Notes under the pieces: generated by a model
Told to the model about the DNA's origin: nothing
What the model saw: the letters and a program-made list of their open reading frames with translations, nothing else
Databases searched by the model: none
Shown here: positions 1 to 12,600 of the stretch, one piece after another
Layout: each line of letters opens with the position of its first letter
Position numbering within the stretch: the first letter of the stretch is position 1
Origin: Rotaria macrura
Lineage: Eukaryota > Rotifera > Eurotatoria > Philodinida > Philodinidae
Assembly (NCBI GenBank): GCA_900239685.1
Contig: OENT01000199.1
Coordinates: forward strand, 1 to 64,000
DNA length: 64,000 nt
Reading direction: 5' to 3'
Position numbers and translations under genes: made by a program

Positions 1-643
1 TATGTTAGGCCTATCTACTGTGATAATATCAGCTCGATCAGTGAAAGTCATTGCGCAACATTGGTCGTGGCTTACATGCATTGCCTTCTACGCAGTGATT
101 GAAATCTCAATACAATGGAGAAATTTTTTTGCACTCGTTCTTGTGGTAGCCGGCCAGAAAGGGATAACTGAAACTTTCTGAACTTTCATTTTGTAATTCT
201 TGGCTTATATGAATCCTCAACTATGATTATCCATACTTGGACAATAGTCATAAACGTTTCGAAAACGTACAGAAATTTGAAAATGTTCTTTCATATATAT
301 AATTTTTTCTTTTTCTTTCATCTATTAATATTTATATGTATAGACCCATTTCCTCTTTTCTGCACACACACAAATAATGTAAACGACAACCGTGAGACAA
401 ATTTTAAAAAAATTAAAAACAAACAAGAGAAAGAAAAGGAAAGTCAAAAAGCGAAATTTATATATTGCCAAATAATCAAGATGTTTACATATTTTCAATC
501 CGACCATTTGACAGAAAAGAAAAGTATTTAAAGAACAGGACTAGGCTTTTCTTCAAAAAAAAGGGCATAAAATGACAAAACAACTTTAGCCTATTTTATA
601 TAAAAAAAATGAATGAAAAATGAAAAAATGAATGAGAAGATAT
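1..643. other. 3' flank of the KANK gene, no gene seen
   Basis: AT-rich sequence downstream of the KANK stop codon. Short open frames on both strands here have no recognisable composition or splice structure. It probably holds the KANK 3' UTR, but no clear AATAAA was found on the minus strand close to the stop. Confidence 0.5.
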
Positions 644-3600
644 TTAAAAACGTCGAAATGTTGACACAGGTGGTCCTGCATTACTAGCAGTGTCACCACT
701 AGCACGTCTAGATGAAGAAGTGGTTGTTTCTGTTGTTGCCGCCCTCGTAGTGGAACTGCTCATGATAGACCTAAACATAGAAGAAAATAAATCGTCATCA
801 TTCATATCTAATTCATCTTTTTGTATTCTTCGGCAGAAAAACAAAACAAAAAGAAATATTCAAGCAAAAACTTTGAACATGCTGATTAGTTAAAAAGAAA
901 ACAATAATATTTGAAAAACAAAATCAATACAAGGGGGTAGGGATATGTATGAGCTAATCAAGTGTTGATAGTTCTAATGTAAAAACAAAGCCAACCTTCT
1001 CACTAGTAGGTAGTATAAATATGCAAACAGTGCTAATACATTTACTAATATAATACTTATAATAATAATTTGATTGATGATTGAAATTCTTCATTCATCT
1101 TGAGCAACATAGTTGATAAATCACATAATTGTTAAGAATAAGTTTATCTTTTATACATACATTGTTCATTAGAGAAAAAAAATTTACTACTAAGAATTAT
1201 TCGTAGCCATATATGTTAGAAGAAAAAAAAAGAACTTCAAGAAAAGCTTGTTGTTCTTCTATGTTATTTAACTACGTATAAAATCACATGTAATCATTTT
1301 TTTTTCCATTTCGGCAAATGAATGTTACCTGTCAGGTACTGGTAATCTGCTCGATGTCGAGCTATGTGGGGTACGAGGTTTGCTGCCTAATGCCTAGAAT
1401 GTCAGCATACACAAACAAACAAACAAACATACATAGATAGGATGCATGAAAAACAAAAGGAAAGGTTTAACAAAAGAGACATGCAAATTTTAATTCGAGA
1501 TGATGAAACATAGAACAAGATTATCTTACCGAATGATGTCCTTTTCGTTCTTTCATTTTGGCATAAAGTGCAACTAAAATATCTTTACGATTTGCATTTG
1601 TTGCAATAGTAATAGCTGTTTGACCATCCTAAAATTATAAGAGATTTCATTTTTTTTCTCGTGTCTATCAGATGAACAAGATTTAAACTCATTTTACTTA
1701 CATTATCCGTTATATTAACATCACATTCTGTTCTTGTTAATAGTAATTTAACTATATTTATTGAACCATGTTCAACAGCACACATTAATGCAGTTGATCC
1801 ATCTGTATCTTGTAAATTAACGGCTGCACCATTTTCTAATAATAATTCAACTAGATCCACTTTTCTATGTTTAACAGCAAGCATTAATGCTGTTTGATTA
1901 CTCTGAAAAAACCAAAACATATGTGTTAAATTTCTTTCAAATTTGACTTGCAATAAATCACATACAGCTGTTGTTTTGACATTTACATTTCCTGATTCAC
2001 GAAACAGACGACGAACAACTTGTTTTTGTATATCATTAGCTATATCAATAACAGCAGCCATCATAACAGCTAAAGATTCAAATATACAACGAATAATGAT
2101 ATACGTCTTCTATGTACGGTCTTATGCATCGAGTTCGAACTCTATCTGTGGTTCATCGATGCGTGTCTACTTATGTCATCATATTATTGTTTTCAAATTT
2201 ACCTGTATATCCAGCATTATTTTGTAAACATACATCACATACTTTTGTATCTAATAACATATTAACTGCATGCCAATGTCCATTAGTAACACAATAATGA
2301 AGAGCTGTATTTCCCTATGAGAAATATAAATTATTCATTCGTTTATTTAAAAAAAGAAGGCATAATCACAACTTACATTAGCATCTTGTAAATTGACAAT
2401 ACGTTCGAGTAGAAAATTGGAAAAATGTTCTTTTATACTGTTCAAATAACCACTGACTAAACGACCATTTACTTCTTTTTGACTCGATATTCGAAACCAT
2501 TCTTGTTGAATTAGTTGAAGACAATTATGCTAAAGATTAAATGTCAATTATTCGATGAAAGATAAATTTTCAATATAAACATACGACTTTCTTTTTATCA
2601 GCACTTTTATCGTAGAGTGATTCATTAACAATAGCACATGCAATATACATTTCTTCATCAAGTTTGAATCTAATTTGATGAAGACAAAATAAGAAAATAT
2701 TATATAAATAATTTGAGAAAAACAAAATTCTATTCAATGAAATATATTTACTCTTCATCCATTATAGATGTTGTTGTCATTGGTTCGGATGGAATAGTTC
2801 GTAAACCTGATTCATCATATGTAGATATGGTAACTTCATATTTTTCTTCGACATTGTCCTCTTCAGTTGTTTCGTCTTTCGGATATTGACTACTACTACT
2901 ACTAACTGTTGGAAATGTACGAAAACCGGTTGATGTGGCACCGAGAGTAGGTTGTCCAGTACCAAGTGTACGATGAGCTTCATATATTGTTGTTTTACGT
3001 ACAGTTGATGGAGATAATTGAGTTTCTTCTTCATGTTCACGAATTTGTGTACCAAGATTAACATTAATCGATTCACTAAAACGTATAGAACAACATTACG
3101 ATTAATGAATGATATCGAACTTACCCTGAATGATGCCGTAGATGACTTGATGATTCAGTTGTTGCATCTTTTATCGATGAAGTATGTATACGATCAGCAT
3201 CAATATTGTAACGATGATGGCCACCTCTATAGAAAAATTGAATTAATTTTTTCCAATGATTTATTCTATAGTAATTAAAGTGATTCTACGAAATAAACTG
3301 ATGAGGAAAATGGATGAAAGGAAAATAAATAAGGAAGTCCCGAAGTCATCAGGATTGAAGGTATCATTAGTTATTTCCAGAGAGCAATTGAAAACTTATC
3401 TCGCTTGTGGATAGATGCCATGGGCAACTGTCTTGAATATTGGATCGTCACATAATATGTTAATAATGTGACCAAATGCCTACGGTTGAGATTGACTCCA
3501 TAATATAGAACAAATATTAAACAGTATGTAGGGCCTGGATATTTTTTATTCTGACTCTATAAATAGATTATTATCCACGATAGGAAAGATTGTGTATCTA

Positions 3601-6600
3601 TTTTGAAAAACAAATATTTCGTAGATATGTACTATGAAAAAATCAACAACTTCTTATTATTCCTTAAATCATCATCCGGAATAACTGATGTAATTATAAA
3701 TATTATTTTAATTTCCTATGCAATGAAATTAATAATACACATAAACAATCTATCTTTGATTAACATCGATTTGTACAATGAAAAAAAAAACTATGTTAAA
3801 TTTTGATTTATTGTTTTTGAAATAGTTAAGATCATCGTAACTTCAACTAGATACTTTCGAGATCGAAATCATGGATGTCATATAGTTCGACAAATCGTTA
3901 CTCTATTTAGGAGTCGAAAACAGACTACACTTTCATAAATAAATATATATATATATGACATTGTAGAGTTATTATTATGGTACGTAATTGGATACTTCGG
4001 CAGCATTAACTTGCAAAAAGGATAATAGTTGTTGACGATGCAAAAATAGACAACTGGGTTTTTCCAAGTTTTATGTTATCTATCTTACTTATATGTATTC
4101 ATGTGTTATCAATACTTCATTCATCTCTATTCGTCTGTCATAGTTAATAATTACATTGAAGACGAGATGAAAAGAACAACAAAACAAATTCTATTGAGTA
4201 ACATTCAATGTTAAGAATATTTTGAAGATAGTACGATATTCTTTTGCCCATGAACAGAAAGTCATTTACAAAAATTGTCCGAATCAGTGTCACTATTACT
4301 TCTAAGATAAACCAGATAATCTCTCTTGACTTATCGAAATGTCGACGAATGATTAAAAGAAGATTAACACCTACACTCTCAAGATAGTAGTTCTGATGAT
4401 ATATATTATCAGTTTCATTTAATAGAATGGTTTTTTTTCATGTGCATTGATAATAGCTATATAATAATTTTTCTTGCAATATGAAATTCCTAGATTAGCT
4501 TTGTTTCAGGATGAGTTAGAAACTTTGTTGTTTTGTTTTTTACAAGAAAATTTACTTATACGCTAAAAGTCAAACAGATCATTGTCAAACAACACATACA
4601 TGAGAGAAAACAACTGATAAGCATGCACTTTCTATCATAGATATGGACAAAAAATACCACAGAAAACAACAATAGTCTTTGCTTATCTCGAATCATGTGT
4701 TATTCATTAATTGACCTTCAGATTCTTCAACAAAGACAGATGTTAGATTTTAATGATATAAGAGTATAACGATATATCAATAGAATGAAATCAATGTCTA
4801 GTACTGCATATCAATCTTTCTGTATTAATCATCAGAACATAGAAAGCTTAGAAGAAGAATAATAAGCTCCTATTACATGCACATATTGTCTTCCAACGAG
4901 TATTAATTGATTGCATCACATAAAAATACATCGTTTACTATTATATAATAAGATCTCATTATTTCTTTGCGAATTAGACAGCTTAGTATTTGTCAGTGTT
5001 TCCATAATGTACATTATAATACTGATCTTATGTTTGCATACGTTCTCAGCATCTGTTTTATTACCATATCATTATACTCGATCATTTGTTCAATGCTGTG
5101 AAATGTCTCGTTTTTTTGTCCTGTTTAGATTTATCGATATAGTTATGTTCATTTCATCTAGTATTCGATCTCAAAGACAAGACGAAAAGGTCAAACGATG
5201 ACATACAAATATGAATGTTTTTTTATTGAAAAGTTTGTGTTATCAACTGTCTTTCTTATTAGCTTCTATTGGACTCAAGAGAAATATATTCATGTACTCT
5301 TTATCATCAAACAATATGTAGAAAAGAAAAGAAAAGAAAGGTGATTACATGAAGAGATAAAAGCAATCAACTTATGTAATCGATAATTGACATGACTATA
5401 ATGTGTACAAGCGACAGATAAGTGTAAGTTCGAATGTGCATCCAAGCAAATATAAAGTGCAAGAAAAGAACTACAACTATTCTATTGTCAATTCTAATAA
5501 TAATCAATGTGTAGTGTGAGATACACTCAATGTCATGACATAATAGTTTTTCTTTTTCGATTAACGATTACAAATAGATTAAGACAATTGAAACTCAAGC
5601 ATTTTGCCTACAGACACTCTGATAACGATAAAATATTTCATCTTTCTACATGATTAAATCATACGATAAGTGCACAAAAAACAAATTGATAGTCAAAATT
5701 TAATATAGCATAGAGTTTCAATTATAGAAGAAAATGTTGGAATATGTGACGTGTGTATGTTTCTTTTTTTGTTTTAATAAGATCTCTACGGGATTAAGCT
5801 CTTGGCAATATACTTCAGCTGTGCTTGTTTATTACAGAGAGATTGTTCGCATTTGATCTATATTAGTGTATGATTCATTATAAGAAGAAGTTCTCCGTGG
5901 GAATGCGTCTGCCATGAGAAGACGATAGAAGATGTTTATGACGTGTCACTAGCAAGATATCTGTCACGAGCTGTTTTCAACGTGTTTTGTTGATCTCTTC
6001 TGTCATCATCTGCAATATTTTACATTCTAATATATGTCAGTGTCAGTAACGGTTACATGCCAATGTCTGTCATTGTCTATGATGGTTCCATTTTAATGGT
6101 TATCATTGTCTGTGACGATTCAATGCAATATCTGTCATTGTCTTTGATCTTCCAATGCCAATAAGTGTCATTATCTGTCTAGTTTCTATGTCAGTATCCG
6201 TCAACATCCATAGGATAGAACTCGAAGATGATTAGACATGAATATCATTTGTACTGAGAGACGTCTAATCTTTTTAAAGATTATATTGGAGAAGAAGAAA
6301 AAACAATTGAAAACGTTTCTTTAAATCGATTGTTAACAATGAGTAAACAAAGTAATGTCAAGAAAGATTTCTTATTCGTCAAACGTTAATGATGAACCTA
6401 ACATTGATTTTTACTATTGAAAATCAATTTTATATTTGAAAACTATTCACAAAACTAATAGTAATCATAACATACAATCTAATTTTATTTATATTGTTCT
6501 TAAAGATTTCTTGAAAAATTCAATAACTCTTACCTATCTATAATAGTTTTAACTGTTTGTCCATCTTTTTTACGTTTAGCTTCAGTAACTGTCCATTCTT

Positions 6601-9600
6601 CACAATAGGAACTATCATCTTCACTTGATGGAAGTTTAGTTGACGCTATATCAACATAGTTTTGTGTACTGGTTGTTTCTGTCGATATATTTGTAGATGC
6701 TTTATTTGTTGATGTCATTAAATAATCGACATCGATTGGTTGGGTAAGTGTCGATACAACTTCATAAGATTCTTCAACAAGTTCTTCGGGTGAACGCGAA
6801 CGTACTTTTTCATGTTTTAAATCATCTATGGATGATTTTATTGTGTTACTAGTACCAAATGATCGTGTCCATTCGGTTAGATCACTTTTAGTAACTGTTG
6901 TATCGACATCATCATATTTCTTTTGTACGTGTATTTCTTCGAATTTTGCATGTATGGGTTTTTCTGTCGTCACAATAGTTTCATACGTTTCTTCAGTTGT
7001 CGTTTCAAATGATTGTCTTGGTAAACGAAATGTGATTATTTCTTGTCGTTGTTCTTCAACTAAATCTTCTTGTTGTTTCAATGGTCGTTCAATATATCCA
7101 ACTTCACGTTTAGTATCATGTAAATCAGTTTGAAAGCCACTATCAAATGTTGTTCGTTGACTATGTAATGATGGTCGTCGTCCATAGAGTGTATTCCATG
7201 TAAATTCTTGTTGTTCGAAAAATTCTTTTTCATGTTCTGTATCACCGATGCGTACATCAAAATCGCCTACATCTTTCGAATACATTATTTTTGGTTCAGT
7301 ATTTATAGCAAGATCACGTAATTGCTGACGTTCAGTTGCTGTTGAACGATCTGTTGATCGTTTAAAATCAGTATTCGATAAATTATGCCGTAAATAACCT
7401 AACTGATGAAATATATTCACATCTGTTGATGTTGTATTATGTTTAACTATTGGTTGTTCTTGAACAACCTAGAAGAAACGAATAAAACATAAACCAAGTG
7501 TATTCATAATGGAAGCTTTTTTTTGCTATTCTTTTTATTGCAATCCTCACAGTCGATCCGTGAGATATAGAAAAAATTCGAATACGATAGACTCTTGTAG
7601 TTAATAATAGTTTTAGTTGTGAATCTTCTTTCGATCATAAAGAAAACAATAACTTACTTGTATGCCGGTGTTTCGTTGTTCAGCACGTGGTGTTGTATTT
7701 GATGATGCATCATGATGTACAGTTGATATAGATTGTGTTTGTGCATGAATTTGAAGTGGTTGTATAATTGGAGTCATTGCTGAAAAATTATCACGTGTTG
7801 TTACTAATGTACGTGTATCGGTTGAGACATGGCGTGAAAATAATTCAGGTGGTATATCATGTCCACTGGCACGATCGTTTTGAGATATAAGAGATGATGT
7901 ATCTGTTGATGTATCACAAACTCGTTTTGGTGCATCGGATCCACATGCAGTATCTTTTTGTACGATTAAATTACGCGTATCTGTAGCAGCCGGACGCATG
8001 GCAGGTTTCGGAGGTGGTTTTGGTGGTTCACTAGATAAGATAAGACAAGATAGAATATAATTAATTTGTTGATCATAAATATTCATGAGGAACAACAATG
8101 AATAAAAACAAAACAATGCATCATTAGAATAATTGATAAGATATACACTCCATATGGTGTTATTTGATTCTATTATACTATGCCTCAGGACTTTGATTAA
8201 TGAAAATAACAACAACTGTTAATTTTGTTATTAGAAAAGAAAAATCAATGTTTGATCTTTTGATAGACAAGTAGAGGGGTAAAAACCAAAAGAATAAAGG
8301 GACAACAAGAACTCGATCATATTTATGTGACCTTTTTTTGCTAAAAGAAAAAGTAGAAGAAAATCATTTTAGTATTTATTGTCGTAATTTTCTTGAGGTC
8401 ATTGATAAAAAAGAAACAATGTTTCATTTCGTATAATTTCATTTTAAATAGAACTTACATTGTATTAGCAAAAGCGCCGAATTCTCTCGTTTGAACAATA
8501 TTTGTATTTGATGAGCGATCCTGCTTTTGTATTGGTTCAGGTACATACATAACAGCAACATCACGTTGCTGTATTTGAGGTTTGTAATCAAAATTAACAT
8601 GAGTGCCAACATCACGATAATGCTTATCAGATGCAACACCAATAGATACACCAATCGATACATCACGTTTTGTTGGTACGTCAGGCGAAACTTCCATAGA
8701 TACATCACGTTGTTGTATCAAATCATATCTATTACATTGAAGATTAACATCACGATGTGCAACAGGACCAGGTTGTGTTGGTTGAAGATGACATGTTAAT
8801 GCAACATCTCGAACTAAATATTGAGAACAAATTTTAAGAATAAATAGACGAACTGTGAAAAGGAAATCTATATGAAATATGATGTAGCTGTTGATGTCTT
8901 ATGAATAGAAGAGATTTATTTCGTTAATTCTATACATCAACATTTATCATTCGACAAAGGCAAAGAAACTCACTCTAGTCATGTAACTAAATAGAACAAA
9001 ATCTAGATTGTCAGCAGTAGAGTATTTTAGATCCGTTTTTCATAAGGAACAACAAAAAGACAACATGTTAAATTGAACGAAGATTTCTTACCCGATCGAA
9101 ACGTATCAGTAACAAGTGCTCGATCTTGCATAGTCGGTTGACATTGTGTGTTAACATGTCGTTGACTTTTTGGTTCACTTAATCGATCAATATCTTTTTC
9201 TTGTTCAAGTATACGATCTTCAAGATAATGTATACGTTCTGTATAGTAGTTTTTAATTTCTTCTAATTTTCGTCGAACGATTTCTGCTTTTTTTTCATCA
9301 TCATCATCATATTCTGTTCTATGACTGATAGCAACATCACGTTGTTGCCGTTGTTTAGGTGGTAATGGTGGTGGTTTTTCATCTTCGACAACATGTTGCA
9401 TAGCAACTTCACGTGTCGCCGGTTTCGACGGTGGTTTATGGTGAGTATGTGTTTGTTCGATATGTTCATGATCAGTTATAATATTAATTAATGTTGATTT
9501 TTGTTCAGGAACTTTCGTAACTAATAAAAGTTAGACTTTTTTTTATTGTCTTTCGTTTGAAAAGAAAACTTCTTACTTGGTCGATGTTTATATCGATCGA

Positions 9601-12600
9601 TTTCTTTCAATAGAACTTCTTTCTCAGATAATAATGTTCGACGTTCTTGTTCAAGACGTTCGATTTCACGATTGCGACGTTCAATTTCTGTTTTATCTGT
9701 TATTGTAACAACAGTTGTTTTTCTTGGCTCATGAACATGTATAATTGGTTTCGGCGGTACAGTTATTTCAGTTATATACAATGGTCTCAATGGTTCACGA
9801 TCATCAGGTTCGGGACTTGATACACGAAGTGTTGTTTCTGTTGTCAACGAACTTGAACTACTCGATCGTGAATATGGTGGCGGAGGAATTTTATACAGCA
9901 TTGTTATTGGTCCACCACCGGTTGTATTTATTTTACGTAGCGTATTCGTCGTTTCGTTTGCTATTAGATTAAGTTTTGGTGCTGAATGTGTACGTGTTGT
10001 TATTGTTTTTTCCATTTGTATGCGATGTTCATAAAGATGATGTTCATCTGTTTTACGTGATAATGATGATGATGTTTGAATACCTGTATTAATAGCATTT
10101 GTGGAGGATGTTGGTAGTCGCGGTGGTAATGGTGGTCGAAGATGTCGACGAGAATCAACAGAACGTGAACGTTGTTGGTGTACGTGTCCTGAACGAGTTG
10201 TTTGTGTACGATTACTAGCATGACGATGACATTCAGCTTCTAATTCTTTAATATCTTTTTCAACAATACGATCAAGTTCTAGAAGTGTTTCACGTAAAAT
10301 TTGATTGTCAAACGATGATGAATTCGTTGTATTTGCTTGTGTTGTACATGTCTGTACAGGTATTGTATGAAGTGGCTTTAAAATGAAATAACAAAACTTA
10401 GATTAACACTAATGATAAGAAACGACAATGATTCTTAAAATATAATTTCGACAAAAAAAAACAATTCAATTGTTTTTTTTTTATTATTTTCAATTGAATG
10501 AATTCACTCACAGGTGTACTATCAAACCAATCTGTAGTACATATATATTGTTGTTTAAGATTGTTTTGTACGTATGATGGTGACAATAAGATTATATCAT
10601 AGACTGTTGCGTTCAACATAGAACCGTAGAATATGGATGACGATGGAGAAGCATCACTCATGAAATAATCTTCGTAGAGTAGCATCTTCTCTTAGGATAG
10701 ACGTGTGTTGTTTTTTTTTATATTAATTTTCTTTTATATTGCGTCTTCTTCTTTTTATAGCTTTCATAGATGGTTAGAAAAAAGAAGAAATGAAACGAAA
10801 CATAACTAGTTATTTCTTTTTTTTTTTACTTCTCTGAACAAAAAGAAAAGAGACCAGGATACACAGGTGACAGATTGACACAAGGCAAACGTTAAAATTT
10901 TGTTTAATTTAGCATAAATTATTGAACCCTGACAAACTAATGAGCACATAGGCAAGACCAAGGATACTAAGCGTGAAAAATGCACTGTGTATGCATTCAA
11001 TAAGAAAAATGTTCAAACGCCTGCGTCTTTCATCTTTTTTACTCACTCCTATTGAGTGATGACATACGTGTATATATATATGTGTGTGTGTTTGTGTGCT
11101 TATAGGTAGTGCACACGCATATCAACATTGTCTAGAAACGTGTTAACATATAGAGAAAAGAACTTTACCTGCTCATTGATCAGACGACGACGCACATCAT
11201 TTCGTTTTCGTTCAATTTTTTTCAATGTACGCAGCACATCAGGTCCATACATGTCGTCGAGAAACTTGGTGAAATCCGTATCCAAATGATAACCATAAGG
11301 ACAGCACGTACAACGGAATTCAGTCATGCTTGTTTCAAGATCACTGACACCGGACTCTGACGTCGTCTCTAGACACGTAAAAGACAAACATATTCATAAG
11401 AGCAAGGAAAGACGCGACATTCATACTATTATAATTGTCATTTTCTCTCACCTCCTGTGTTCTGTCTTTTTTTCTTTGTCTTCTTCTTTCTTTCTTTATT
11501 CATTGATGAAATGACTGTAGAGAAGACAAAATAGCACAACGTTCATCAGTTATATTGATAGCCAAAAGAAAAGAAACTACTATTATCGTGACTTATCTAT
11601 GATCCATCAATACACGATGAAATGTCGTTGACTTTCTCTCATGACTTTTTTTTTCTTCTTTAGTAAATCTAACGAAATATAATCGAAAACGAATTTCGAT
11701 AAAAAACAGAACGCAAAACCATTATAGTATGATTATTGATGAAGTTCATTTTTCATCATTCGTTAAATAGACAATACCCAACAAAGATAAATGCTACACA
11801 CATTATTCAATTAAAAATACATATCAAATCGATTGCTTCGATTCATTTTCTTTTACATTCAAAGAAATATAAAACTATCCGTTTACAACTACTTGTGCAA
11901 ATGAAAAAGACAAATTAACTGAAAATCGCTTTTTAAGTAGACAATAACATATGAATTTCTCATTAGAATTTTGTTCTGTTCTACATGCATGCATACACAT
12001 ACGTATATATAAATCATTCGCATATATAAAGCGAGGTGAAAGGTAAGAACGCTTATTAAACAGAAACGTTTTTCAATTAGTAAAAAAAAAAGAAAAAGAG
12101 GAAGAATAAATCTTGATTTTTCACAGTCATTTGCTTATATTAATGATACGGTTTGATGACCATGTCAAAAAAACAATTTACTTACTTCTGAGACGATGAA
12201 AATGTCGACGTATACGTCGTTCAACAAGTTCCATGATAAAAGTCAAAGACGAGAATTATAAAAAAAAATCTCTTGTCTGATATATTCTTTATATAGGTTA
12301 ATGGACCGTTTGCTTGATGTTGTTGTTGTTGTTGTTATTCGTTCTTAAGAAGTATTTCTCTTTTCTCTAACGCATTCTTTCTCTCAGTAGACAGATGAGG
12401 ATCTGAGAACACGCCATACAGTTATAAGAACAACAAAGAAATTCAGTTACTATTTGTTCTTTATCAGCCGAATACGAGTAACAACGGGTATAGACGATGG
12501 CAATAGAAGAATATCTTTCATTATCATCCTCATTATTTGGTAAAGGGTACTAGCAGCAGGAAGAACAGATAAATGGAATACGAGTAAACGTAGGTGTTTC

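Noticed and set aside
2100..2160. GTTCGAACTC box resembling a tRNA B box
   Set aside because: No acceptor stem, D-arm or anticodon arm at proper spacing. It is inside a KANK intron.
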